Source: Polycladidibacter hongkongensis (lineage in GTDB: Bacteria > Pseudomonadota > Alphaproteobacteria > Rhizobiales > Stappiaceae). Taken from it: DNA of 64,000 nt. The notes under the pieces were generated by a model. The model saw nothing but the letters and a program-made list of their open reading frames with translations, ran no database searches and was not told the DNA's origin. Location of the stretch: positions 682,001-746,000 of the forward strand of contig NZ_LLWC01000022.1 of the NCBI RefSeq assembly GCF_001561995.1. The letters run 5' to 3'. Shown in pieces: positions 8,258 to 16,721 of the stretch. Positions within the stretch are counted from its first letter, which is position 1. Each line of letters starts with the position of its first letter. The translations under genes were made by a program, and so were the position numbers.

Positions 8258-9202
8258 ATGTCTTTTGTCTGCTCCCTGCCGCTCATCGCCGCAATGTTTT
8301 CCAGTTGTTCGTCACCGCTCCCCCTTGCCACCGGTTATGTAGAGGGCGAATACGCCCGCTTGGCGCCCGTAGAAGCCGCTGAGATTGCACAGGTCTATGT
8401 CCGCCGTGGCGACAGTGTTAAGGCAGGAGACATTATGGCCCGCCTGCAAACAGAGGACGTCGAGATCGACTTGGTCGAAGCCGAAGCCGCTGTGAATGAA
8501 GCGCAAGCCCATCTCGACAATTTAAAGCTTGGCAAACGCCCCGAAGAAATAAACGTGCTGGAAGCAAGCATAGCGTCTGCTGCCGCACTGCTAACCGAAA
8601 AGGAACGCGTCCTCGCTCGTCAAGTCGGTTTATATAAGCGTGAGGTAATGTCCAAAGCAACATTGGACAAAGCTCAAACCGACCATGATGTGGCGTCCTC
8701 GCGCTTGGCTGAGCTTAAAGCACAGTTGGAAGTCGCCAAACTCCCGGCGCGAAAAGACCAGATTAAAGCTGCACAAAGCGCACTACAAAGAGCAAAAGCA
8801 CGCCTTGAACGCACAAAATGGCGCCTCGCGGAGCGTACAATCCACGCCCCGGCCGACGGTAAAGTCTTTGATGTAATTCACCATCGTGGCGAAATTGCCA
8901 GCCCCACCGCACCAGTTGTTTCTGTCTTACCTGAGGGCGCAGTCAAACTCACGCTCTATGTCCCTGAAGCAAGCTTTAGCAAACTGCACCTTGGCACTAC
9001 TCTCAAGGTAAACTGCTCGTCTTGTGCCGACAATCTAAGGGCAAAAGTCAGTTATGTGGCGGACGGCCCGGAATTCACTCCCCCGGTGATCTACTCGTTA
9101 GAGAACCGCCAAGAGCTTGTGTTCCTTGTCGAGGCACAGCCCCTAAACACCGCCTCGGGCTTAAAGCCCGGCCAGATCGTCGATGTTGAACTGGGGCAGT
9201 AA
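8258..9202 (+). CDS. HlyD-like membrane fusion protein, YbhG type
   Basis: 314 residues, the periplasmic adaptor of an ABC exporter. After an N-terminal hydrophobic segment ending near FSSC (a possible but non-ideal lipobox) comes a split biotinyl-lipoyl domain (VRRGDSVKAGDIMARL), a long alanine-rich coiled coil (about residues 70-195, where tandem EAAVNEAQAHL and QSALQRAKARL repeats pair) and a beta-barrel half (TIHAPADGKV onward). GGGAGGA precedes the start. Operon with TetR before and ATPase after. E. coli YbhG is the closest named relative I can suggest. Confidence 0.85.
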   Translation: MSFVCSLPLIAAMFSSCSSPLPLATGYVEGEYARLAPVEAAEIAQVYVRRGDSVKAGDIMARLQTEDVEIDLVEAEAAVNEAQAHLDNLKLGKRPEEINVLEASIASAAALLTEKERVLARQVGLYKREVMSKATLDKAQTDHDVASSRLAELKAQLEVAKLPARKDQIKAAQSALQRAKARLERTKWRLAERTIHAPADGKVFDVIHHRGEIASPTAPVVSVLPEGAVKLTLYVPEASFSKLHLGTTLKVNCSSCADNLRAKVSYVADGPEFTPPVIYSLENRQELVFLVEAQPLNTASGLKPGQIVDVELGQ

Positions 9203-9203
9203 T

Positions 9204-10130
9204 ATGAAGTCTGAACTAGTAATCGATGTCCGCGACTTGACCAAGCGATTTGGCAACAAAACCGTTGTCAATCAAGTTGCAATGCAAGTTCGGCGCGGAG
9301 AAATCGTCGGCTTTCTTGGCCCCAACGGCTCAGGAAAAACAACCAGTATCCGCATGATGTGCGGACTTCTCACCGCCAATTCTGGCGAGGGCACTGTCCT
9401 TGGCCTTGATCTGATGCGTGACCAGCTGAAGATCAAGCGCGAGGTGGGCTACATGACACAGAAGTTTTCGTTCTACGACGACCTGACCATCGAGGAAAAC
9501 CTTGCGTTTGTAGCCCGCCTCTACAAGTTAAAACCACTGCATACCTACGTAGATAAGACGCTGGAAAGCCTTGGCCTTACGTCTCGTCGCAAGCAGCTCG
9601 CAGGCTCTCTTTCTGGCGGCTGGAAGCAACGCCTCGCCTTGGCTGCCTGCACCATGCACAAGCCAAAATTACTCCTGCTGGACGAACCCACCGCGGGGGT
9701 AGATCCCAAAGCTCGCCGCGAGTTTTGGGATGAGATCCACGTGCTGGCTGCTGAGGGCATGACAGTGCTAGTCTCCACACACTATATGGACGAAGCCGAG
9801 CGCTGCCACCGCATCAGCTACATTGCCTATGGCAATATGCTCGCTCAAGGCACCGTAGAAGAAGTGGTCGCCAGCTCGGGCTTACACACCTTGTTGGTTA
9901 AAGGCGAAGATACCGACAAAGTCGCCCATACACTTGCCGATCATCCGGACATTGATCAAGTCGCCCCCTTTGGCTCAACGCTTCACGTGGTAGGACCAAA
10001 TGAAGACAAGCTAAAGAGTGCCGTCGACGAGATTTGTGCTGATTACGACCTTACAGTTGAACTTGGAGAAACCACTCTCGAAGACGTCTTTATCAAGTTC
10101 ATGTCCGACAGTAAGGACAACATGCAATGA
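9204..10130 (+). CDS. ABC transporter ATP-binding protein (drug exporter type)
   Basis: 308 residues with a full ATPase set: Walker A GPNGSGKTT (about residue 38), Q-loop MTQKFSFYDDLT, signature LSGGWKQRLALA, Walker B LLLLDEPTAGVDP and switch histidine STHYMDEAE. The W after LSGG is a common variant in CcmA/YbhF-type exporters. A C-terminal domain of about 80 residues follows. The start at 9204 begins directly after the upstream stop; the earlier frame at 9183 overlaps the fusion-protein gene. Ends in an ATGA overlap with the permease gene, so both are translationally coupled. Confidence 0.92.
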   Translation: MKSELVIDVRDLTKRFGNKTVVNQVAMQVRRGEIVGFLGPNGSGKTTSIRMMCGLLTANSGEGTVLGLDLMRDQLKIKREVGYMTQKFSFYDDLTIEENLAFVARLYKLKPLHTYVDKTLESLGLTSRRKQLAGSLSGGWKQRLALAACTMHKPKLLLLDEPTAGVDPKARREFWDEIHVLAAEGMTVLVSTHYMDEAERCHRISYIAYGNMLAQGTVEEVVASSGLHTLLVKGEDTDKVAHTLADHPDIDQVAPFGSTLHVVGPNEDKLKSAVDEICADYDLTVELGETTLEDVFIKFMSDSKDNMQ

Positions 10131-11263
10131 CCCATTTTTTCTCAATAAGTCGCTTTTATGCAATGTTCTTGAAGGAGTTCATCCAAGCCAAGCGTGATCG
10201 CATCACCTTCGCGATGATACTCGGGCTGCCGATCATACAGCTTATTCTATTTGGCTACGCGATCAACAACGACCCGCACTCACTCCCAACCGCGCTTGTT
10301 TACACCTCGAATGACCCCTATACCCGCGCCATTGTCACGGCGCTTGAGGTCTCGGATTACTACGAGTTTTCCCATGTTGGCGTCTCTGCCAGCGAAGCAA
10401 ATGATCTCATGCAAAAGGGCGAGGTGAGCTTTATTGTTACCATCCCCTCCGACATTGCAACCCGCATTCAGCGCAAGGACAAACCAACCCTCCTTGTCGC
10501 AGCAGATGCCACCGATCCCGCTGCCTCTTCCGGTGCAGTTTCCGCATTGAAAAACTTGGCAAATGAAGCGCTTGCGCGGGTTAATGGCGAAGAGCGGGCC
10601 ATCGCCCTCCAGCGCGCACAGCGCCTGCAAATCATCGTGCATCGCCGCTACAATCCGGAAGGCATTAGCCAGTACAACACTGTACCGGGGCTTTTAGGGG
10701 TAATTATGCAGATCACCATGGTGCTGATGACCGCCCTTTCACTCACTCGGGAACGAGAACGCGGAACCATGGAAAATCTGCTAGCCATGCCCGCCAATTC
10801 CGCTGAGATTATGCTGGGAAAGGTAACCCCATACCTATGCTTGGGCGCGGTGCAGATGACCATTATCTTAGGAGCAGGGCAGTTACTGTTTGATGTGCCC
10901 TTCGTAGGCTCCCTCTGGCTCATCCTGTTCTCCACCTTGATCTACGTGTTCTCCTTGGTGTTGCTGGGTTACTTTTTCTCCACCATTGCAAAATCGCAGA
11001 TGCAAGCCATGCAGTTAATGGTGCTCTCGCTCCTGCCCAGCATTCTGCTTTCCGGTTTTATGTTTCCTTTCCGAGGAATGCCTCACTGGGCCCAATACAT
11101 CGGCGAGTGCCTACCCATCACCCACTTCATCCGCATCATTCGCGGTGTGATGCTTAAAGGTGCAGACTTAAGCCAAGTTGGCAATGAACTAGCTATTCTA
11201 TTTGTTTTCGTATTCGTCTTCTCGCTCATGGCACTGTCCCGTTCCAAACGGACACTGGACTAG
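10127..11263 (+). CDS. ABC-2 type permease, YbhR/YhhJ-like
   Basis: 378 residues of ABC-2 permease: one N-terminal membrane helix (about 25-45), a large periplasmic loop (about 50-180), then five helices. The conserved segment MTALSLTRERERGTMENLLAMP (shown as two parts: MTALSLTRERERG and TMENLLAMP) marks the ABC2_membrane_3 fold, and HFIRIIRGVMLKG lies near the end. E. coli ybhGFSR has two permeases, whereas here only one is encoded, so it should work as a homodimer. A strong terminator follows. Confidence 0.9.
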   Translation: MTHFFSISRFYAMFLKEFIQAKRDRITFAMILGLPIIQLILFGYAINNDPHSLPTALVYTSNDPYTRAIVTALEVSDYYEFSHVGVSASEANDLMQKGEVSFIVTIPSDIATRIQRKDKPTLLVAADATDPAASSGAVSALKNLANEALARVNGEERAIALQRAQRLQIIVHRRYNPEGISQYNTVPGLLGVIMQITMVLMTALSLTRERERGTMENLLAMPANSAEIMLGKVTPYLCLGAVQMTIILGAGQLLFDVPFVGSLWLILFSTLIYVFSLVLLGYFFSTIAKSQMQAMQLMVLSLLPSILLSGFMFPFRGMPHWAQYIGECLPITHFIRIIRGVMLKGADLSQVGNELAILFVFVFVFSLMALSRSKRTLD

Positions 11264-11334
11264 CAACTTCCAAGCCAAACAGCGACTAGACGTCCACAGG
11301 CCCCGCCCGCAGACCAATTCCCGGGGCGCCAACT

Positions 11335-11376
11335 AAAAGCAGCAAGCGTACCTATCCGGTGCTTGCTGCTTTTTCT
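11335..11376 (+). terminator. Terminator of TetR-ABC exporter operon
   Basis: AAAAGCAGCAAGC (11335-11347) pairs perfectly with GCTTGCTGCTTTT (11361-11373), with further T on the right side. Confidence 0.85.
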
Positions 11377-11462
11377 TTTGCGCGTTTCTTTACACCGCCG
11401 CCGAGCGGCAAGCCAGCGCAACCACCTTCGACTTCAAGCGGTTTTTGGTGTGATTGTCTTAC

Positions 11463-11494
11463 AAAAAAGGCCCGGGCATGTCTGCCCGAGCCTG
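11463..11494 (-). terminator. Terminator of adhE
   Basis: GGCTCGGGCA and TGCCCGGGCC pair on the minus strand (one G-T pair) around a four-base loop, followed by six T. Confidence 0.85.
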
Positions 11495-11522
11495 TTTTGA
11501 TGGGGTGATCTCCTAAGCGTTT

Positions 11523-14198
11523 TTATGCAGGAGCCTTATCTTTTTTCGCAGCTTTTGGGTCTTCTTTAACCTCTGCAGTTGCACGAACATTCGCCTCAAC
11601 AAATTCGCGGCCATAGTAAGCATCCATTAGCAACTGAGTGATCTCGCTGATCAGCGGATAGCGTGGGTTAGCGCCAGTACACTGGTCATCGAACGCCTCA
11701 ACAGCAACCGTTTCAACTTCGGCAAGGAACTTGTCCTCTGGAATACCCAGATCCTTAAAGCCCGCTGGAATTTCCAGCTCTTTCTTGACACTTTCGATCC
11801 AAGCAATCAGTTTGGCCACTTTCTTGTCGTTGTCGTCATTTGCTGCAGTCAGACCAAGATGGTCAGCGATTTCGGCATAGCGACACTTCGCATGTGGGCG
11901 GTCATACTGCGAGAATGCAGTCTGCTTGGTTGGGTTATCGTTAGCGTTGTAGCGGATCACATTAGAGATCAGCATAGCGTTCGCCAAGCCGTGCGGCACG
12001 TGGAAGGCAGCGCCCACTTTGTGCGCGATTGAGTGGCAGACACCCAAGAAGGCATTAGCAAAAGCAACACCAGCCAGTGTCGCGCCATTGTGAACACGCT
12101 CACGAGCCACAGGAGCTTCAGCACCAAACTTGTAGCTGTCGACAAGGTTCTCTTTCAGCAGCTTCAGCGCCTGCAGAGCTTGACCGTCAGAATACTCGTT
12201 TGCCAACACAGAGACATAAGCTTCGGTTGCGTGGGTGATTGCATCAATACCACCGAACGCTGTCAGCGACTTTGGCATATTCATGACGAGGTTCGCGTCA
12301 ACAATCGCCATGTTTGGTGTCAACTCATAGTCAGCAATTGGGTACTTCATGCCAGTCGCATCGTCGGTTACCACAGCAAACGGTGTCACCTCAGATCCGG
12401 TACCAGACGTGGTTGGGATCGCAACCAGCTTCGCCTTCTGACCCATTTTCGGGAACTTGTAGATACGCTTGCGGATATCCATGAAGCGCAGTGCCAAGTC
12501 GGCAAAGTCAACATCTGGGTGCTCATACATAACCCACATGATCTTCGCAGCATCCATAGGCGAACCGCCACCAAGGGCAATGATAAGGTCTGGCTTGAAG
12601 CTATGGCAAAGATCAGCCGCTTTACGAACCTGCGTCAAGGTCGGATCAGCTTCCACATCATAGAAGACGTCGGTTTCCATGCCGAGGTTTTTCAAGATTG
12701 CCAGAGTCTCATCCGCATAGCCATTCTTGAACAAGAAGCCGTCGGTTACAACCAGCGCACGCTCTGCCCCTTTCAGATCCTCAAGAGCAACTGGCAAACA
12801 GCCGCGGCGGAAGTAGATCGATTGAGGCAGTTTGTGCCACAGCATGTTTTCAGCCCTCTTCGCAACGGTCTTACGGTTGATCAAGTGCTTAGGACCAACG
12901 TTTTCGGAGATGGAGTTACCACCCCAAGAGCCACAGCCAAGTGTCAGCGATGGCGCAAGCGAGAAGTTGTAAAGATCACCAATACCGCCATGCGCAGCAG
13001 GTGAGTTGATCAAGATACGGGCAGTTTTCATCCGCTCGCCGAATTCTTTCACACGCTCAACACAACGGTCCTGATCGGTGTAGAATACGGAGGTGTGACC
13101 AATACCACCAAGTGCGACAAGTGCTTCAGCTTTGGTGCAAGCATCATCAAAGTTTTTCGCACGGTACATAGCCAGAGTTGGCGACAGTTTCTCGTGTGCA
13201 AAAGGCTCTGCCTCAGTCACATCGCTCACTTCACCAATAAGGATCTTGGTATCCTCAGGCACGTCCACACCAGCTAGCTTGGCAATGGTGTAAGCGGATT
13301 GGCCAACGATCGCCGCGTTCAGAGCACCTTTATCATTGAGCAGAACTTTCTGCACCAGACCAAGCTCTTTGCCCTTCAGGATGTAACCTTTGTGAGTGGC
13401 AAAACGCTCTTTCACTTGCTCATAAGCATCATCAACAACGATAACAGACTGCTCGGAAGCACAGATCACGCCATTATCAAATGTTTTGGACATCAAGATA
13501 GAGGCGACAACGCGCTTCACATCTGCAAACTCGTCAACAACAACAGGTGTGTTACCAGCACCAACACCAATCGCGGGCTTACCGGAGGAGTAAGCAGCCT
13601 TCACCATGCCCGGACCACCGGTTGCTAGGATCAGGTTGATGCCGTCATGTTTCATCAGCCCTTCGGAAAGCTCAACAGAAGGCGTATCGATCCAGCCGAT
13701 AATGTCCTTTGGAGCACCAGCAGCAATCGCAGCATCCAGAACGATGCGCGCAGCTTCGTTGGTTGCGCGTTTTGCACGTGGGTGCGGGCTGAAGATGATA
13801 CCATTACGCGTTTTCAAGGAAATCAATGCCTTAAAGATCGCGGTAGAGGTCGGGTTGGTGGTAGGCACAATGCCACAAATCACTCCAGTTGGCTCTGCAA
13901 TGGTGATAGTGCCGAAGTTATCATCCTCGCACAAAATACCGCAGGTCTTTTCATCCTTGTACTTGTTGTAGATGTACTCGGAAGCAAACTGGTTTTTAAT
14001 AACCTTATCTTCCATCACACCCATGCCGGTTTCTTCAGCGGCCATGCGTGCAAGTGGAATGCGGTTGTCGGCAGCAGCCAAAGCAGCTGCGCGGAAAATT
14101 TTGTCTACTTGCTCTTGAGTATACTCGGCAAAGACTTTTTGCGCTTTGGTAACCCGTGCCACCAGGGCGTCAAGTTCGGTTAGGTTCGTGACTGGCAT
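11523..14198 (-). CDS. adhE: Bifunctional aldehyde-alcohol dehydrogenase AdhE
   Basis: 891 residues, the usual AdhE length. The N-terminal half is a CoA-acylating aldehyde dehydrogenase with catalytic Cys in FDNGVICASEQ at residue 246, the same number as in E. coli AdhE; the C-terminal half is an iron-dependent alcohol dehydrogenase with GGGSPMDAAK, GTGSEVTPF and the metal-binding histidines in GVCHSIAHKVGAAFHVPHG. It reduces acetyl-CoA to ethanol in two NADH steps and acts in fermentation, forming filaments (spirosomes). GGAGGTGGGA before ATG 14198 fixes the start. Single-gene unit with its own terminator. An FNR-like box lies 136 bases upstream. A C-terminal Lys/Ala-rich tail extends past the core. 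Confidence 0.97.
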   Translation of the reverse strand: MPVTNLTELDALVARVTKAQKVFAEYTQEQVDKIFRAAALAAADNRIPLARMAAEETGMGVMEDKVIKNQFASEYIYNKYKDEKTCGILCEDDNFGTITIAEPTGVICGIVPTTNPTSTAIFKALISLKTRNGIIFSPHPRAKRATNEAARIVLDAAIAAGAPKDIIGWIDTPSVELSEGLMKHDGINLILATGGPGMVKAAYSSGKPAIGVGAGNTPVVVDEFADVKRVVASILMSKTFDNGVICASEQSVIVVDDAYEQVKERFATHKGYILKGKELGLVQKVLLNDKGALNAAIVGQSAYTIAKLAGVDVPEDTKILIGEVSDVTEAEPFAHEKLSPTLAMYRAKNFDDACTKAEALVALGGIGHTSVFYTDQDRCVERVKEFGERMKTARILINSPAAHGGIGDLYNFSLAPSLTLGCGSWGGNSISENVGPKHLINRKTVAKRAENMLWHKLPQSIYFRRGCLPVALEDLKGAERALVVTDGFLFKNGYADETLAILKNLGMETDVFYDVEADPTLTQVRKAADLCHSFKPDLIIALGGGSPMDAAKIMWVMYEHPDVDFADLALRFMDIRKRIYKFPKMGQKAKLVAIPTTSGTGSEVTPFAVVTDDATGMKYPIADYELTPNMAIVDANLVMNMPKSLTAFGGIDAITHATEAYVSVLANEYSDGQALQALKLLKENLVDSYKFGAEAPVARERVHNGATLAGVAFANAFLGVCHSIAHKVGAAFHVPHGLANAMLISNVIRYNANDNPTKQTAFSQYDRPHAKCRYAEIADHLGLTAANDDNDKKVAKLIAWIESVKKELEIPAGFKDLGIPEDKFLAEVETVAVEAFDDQCTGANPRYPLISEITQLLMDAYYGREFVEANVRATAEVKEDPKAAKKDKAPA

Positions 14199-14244
14199 TC
14201 CCACCTCCATGTGGTCTGCATCTGATAGGAGACACTATCTATTT

Positions 14245-14281
14245 TATGACTTATTTGTCATAGAGCCTCGGAACATCCGAG
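14245..14281 (-). promoter_or_regulatory. Two hairpins in adhE leader
   Basis: Two perfect 6-bp inverted repeats lie in tandem: TATGAC/GTCATA (14245-14262) and CTCGGA/TCCGAG (14267-14281). They would be in the adhE 5' untranslated region if transcription starts near the FNR-like box. Their role is unknown; the second could be a folded mRNA leader or an operator. Confidence 0.4.
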
Positions 14282-14333
14282 ACCTAAGCTCGTTAGCTGC
14301 TAGCAATATAAGTACAATTAAGAAAACACCCTG

Positions 14334-14347
14334 ATGATCTATGTCAA
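14334..14347 (-). promoter_or_regulatory. FNR/FnrL-like box upstream of adhE
   Basis: The minus strand reads TTGACATAGATCAT, matching the FNR consensus TTGAT-N4-ATCAA at eight of ten positions. AdhE is a classical anaerobically induced enzyme, which makes the site plausible. The rest of the 14199-14758 gap is AT-rich and holds no gene that I can support. Confidence 0.5.
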
Positions 14348-14758
14348 AACAGGTAGATATATGAGAGATTAGTCATTTTACTTTTAGTTTCATAAAAACT
14401 AAAAACAAAAGCTCCGTAAGCATTTTATCTTATACTTACCTTTACTTCTTGCACTCACATGCATACCAAACAGATACCGTTAATATATCTATTTAGCATC
14501 AAAGGCTTACAAAAATTCACAACGATTGCGGCACGCAACTTCACGTAACCTAATACACGTAGATGACAAATGTAAGAGCGGGAAATTGCCGATATATCAC
14601 AATTCTAAAACGAAAATTCGAAAACAATTCTATGACATCCTGCCGGAGAATTAGTGAAATGGCCTTACAAGCATGACAAAGTTGCGCGCCAATGCCGCAG
14701 TTCGCAAACCATCGCAAACAAGAGTACATCACAAGATCAAGACTAAAAAAGGATTGCG

Positions 14759-15442
14759 CTAGCCAAATTCTGCTAGAAACGGGCACGCAGCCACGAATCG
14801 CAAATCCGCACCGCCAATAGGATGACGTAATTCCAAGACATGCGCATGAAGCTGTAGCCTATCTGCCGCGGCCAAAGCCTCTCCTTGAGCATAAAATCGG
14901 TCACCAAGGATCGGATGGCCCAACTCCAGCATATGCACCCGCAATTGGTGCGAGCGCCCCGTAACCGGTTTCAGCAGCATGACAGAGCTTTGGGCATCAC
15001 GGCTAAGCACGGTGAAATGTGTTTGCGCAGGCTTCCCCAGCTCATGGTCAACCATCTGCTTGGGGCGGTTCGGCCAATCACAACGCAAGGGCAGGTCCAC
15101 AACACCACTCTCTAGTGCCACCTGCCCCCAAACGCGGGCCAGATACTGCTTTTTTGTATACCGTCGCTCAAACTGCAGCCCAAGGTGCCGATGCGCCGCT
15201 TTATTCAACGCCATAATCATCACACCGGAGGTATCCATATCCAGACGGTGCACAGTGGTGGCCGTTGGAAAGCGTTGTTGCGCCCGCGTTTCAAGGCAGT
15301 CCTTATGCTCCGCCGCCTTGCCGGGCACACTCAGCAGCCCACTGGGCTTATTCAACACCAACAAATCTGCATCATGATAAAGCACATCTAGAAACGGCTC
15401 TTTGGGGGGCGTGTAGATAAATGCGGGTGCTTGCGAAGTCAT
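14759..15442 (-). CDS. RluA family pseudouridine synthase
   Basis: About 227 residues. The catalytic motif HRLDMDTSGVMIMA (Asp of HRLD) near residue 75 and the later GRSHQLRVHM are the RluA-family signatures; the LVLNKPSGLLSVPG motif precedes them. It converts uridine to pseudouridine in rRNA or tRNA; the short form without an S4 domain suggests the RluA/TruC side of the family. The ATG at 15442 has no clear ribosome site; an in-frame GTG at 15463 is the alternative. Confidence 0.88.
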   Translation of the reverse strand: MTSQAPAFIYTPPKEPFLDVLYHDADLLVLNKPSGLLSVPGKAAEHKDCLETRAQQRFPTATTVHRLDMDTSGVMIMALNKAAHRHLGLQFERRYTKKQYLARVWGQVALESGVVDLPLRCDWPNRPKQMVDHELGKPAQTHFTVLSRDAQSSVMLLKPVTGRSHQLRVHMLELGHPILGDRFYAQGEALAAADRLQLHAHVLELRHPIGGADLRFVAACPFLAEFG

Positions 15443-15640
15443 GTGGCCGTTATACAGCGGCACCGATTTGCGTCAACAAACCAGCACGCCCCCCAAACTG
15501 GAGACAACAACAAAAAGCAAACCCCTTCTTTGGCAGGACTTTACAAGACAAGCACAATCCCCTAGCCTATCCTTAACGTAAACGTTAATAATACTCGAGG
15601 GTCAGCTGCGATATTCAGCCACCCCGTTTAGGAGGGAAAC

Positions 15641-15922
15641 ATGAGCCTAGAAACCATCGCCGACAGCATTCGCCCTCAGGTTGAAGCCGCGGCTATTGAA
15701 GGCACGATTAAATTTGACTGTGGCGATGACGGCGTCCTTGTAATCGACGGCGAGCAGGTCAGCACTCAAGATAAGACAGCAGACTGCACGATCGGCGTCG
15801 CCCTTGAAGATCTCGAGGCGTTGATGGCTGGTGATCTCAACCCGACAATGGCGTTTATGCAAGGCAAATTTAAAATTGACGGGGACATGGGCCTCGCGAT
15901 GAAGCTGCAACAGCTCATCTAA
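15641..15922 (+). CDS. SCP2 sterol-binding domain protein
   Basis: A 93-residue single-domain protein with the SCP-2 lipid-binding fold: the pattern [13 protein letters not shown], then a [21 protein letters not shown] helix and a C-terminal [17 protein letters not shown], which is highly typical. It probably binds fatty acyl-CoA or another lipid in the cytoplasm. AGGAGGGAAAC before the ATG is an excellent ribosome site. Single gene followed by a terminator. A nearby TetR gene on the opposite strand shares the terminator region. Confidence 0.92.
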   Translation: MSLETIADSIRPQVEAAAIEGTIKFDCGDDGVLVIDGEQVSTQDKTADCTIGVALEDLEALMAGDLNPTMAFMQGKFKIDGDMGLAMKLQQLI

Positions 15923-15944
15923 AACATGCTCCATAAAAGTATGT

Positions 15945-15972
15945 CAAAAGCGCAGTTTTGCTGCGCTTTTTT
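15945..15972. terminator. Bidirectional terminator after SCP2 and TetR genes
   Basis: AAAAGCGCAG and CTGCGCTTTT pair around five bases, with seven T on the plus side and an A-run on the other, so it can serve both convergent genes. Confidence 0.8.
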
Positions 15973-16610
15973 TATGCCGCAAGTCCCATCTGAACGAAAT
16001 CCAGATATTTGGCCCAGTTGGCGACATAGGCCTCCATTTCTTCTTCCGACAAAAACAGCCCATCATAAGTTATAAAACCAAACAGCATACAGCGTGTCAC
16101 CCGTGCAAGCATCGCAGCATCGGCTGCATCCGCCTCATCGCTGTTCGTATGCCGGGCAAGCAGCGCGCTGATCTGCTGCATATAGTCCTCAAAGGCATGG
16201 CGCAGTCGCCCCCGAAGGGTTTCTTCTGTCCGTGACGCCACGAGAATCTCAACCATGGCTAGAAACTCTGGCGAACGAATCTGTAGGCGCCACCAGCTCT
16301 GTGTAAGTGCGCCAAGCTGAATATTTGCTCCCCCTTGCTCCGCAATCCAGTCTTGCGTCAGTGTTACGGATTTTCGCAGAAGCCGTTCCAACACATGCTG
16401 CATAAGGTCGTTCTTCGTGGGAAAGTGATGCTGCAGTGCGCCCTGAGAGAAGGCACTACGCTCCGCAATTTTCTTAATAGATGCACGATGATAGCCTTGC
16501 TCATGCAACACAGAGATGGCAGCATTGACAATCTCGCGGCGCATCCGCCGACTTTTTTCTTCCTGCCTGGATTTTTGCTTTCCCGAACTATCGGAATTAC
16601 CCTGTTCCAT
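15972..16610 (-). CDS. TetR family regulator
   Basis: 212 residues. N-terminal helix-turn-helix (about 20-65) with HEQGYHRASIKKIAERS and GALQHHFPTKNDLMQHV; the C-terminal ligand domain is not assignable to a compound. I use ATG 16610 with a GGGGCG upstream; upstream ATGs at 16643 and 16649 lack a ribosome site. It is divergent from the LuxR-type gene at 16724 and a perfect CTACGTA palindrome lies between them, so it likely represses both genes. Confidence 0.87.
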   Translation of the reverse strand: MEQGNSDSSGKQKSRQEEKSRRMRREIVNAAISVLHEQGYHRASIKKIAERSAFSQGALQHHFPTKNDLMQHVLERLLRKSVTLTQDWIAEQGGANIQLGALTQSWWRLQIRSPEFLAMVEILVASRTEETLRGRLRHAFEDYMQQISALLARHTNSDEADAADAAMLARVTRCMLFGFITYDGLFLSEEEMEAYVANWAKYLDFVQMGLAA

Positions 16611-16665
16611 TTTCGCCCCAAAATTGTCTTGCAAAAAAACCATATGCATGTACTTTTTTCAACAG

Positions 16666-16683
16666 CTACGTAGTCATACGTAG
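16666..16683. promoter_or_regulatory. CTACGTA-N4-TACGTAG operator
   Basis: A perfect 7-bp inverted repeat with a four-base centre lies between divergent TetR and LuxR genes, 56 bases from one start and 39 from the other. A third copy of the half-site, TACGTAG, overlaps the first codons of the LuxR gene (16725-16731). This is the usual place and form of a TetR operator. Confidence 0.6.
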
Positions 16684-16721
16684 GTTTAAGTTCACGACAC
16701 GGTTTTTGGGGAGGAGAAACC

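Noticed and set aside
12033-13004. 323-codon open frame antisense to adhE
   Set aside because: Codon-bias shadow of adhE; no ribosome site and no family resemblance. The same holds for the long opposite frames over dctP (5138-6091), GH31 (27412-28113) and the BMP gene (58825-59715).
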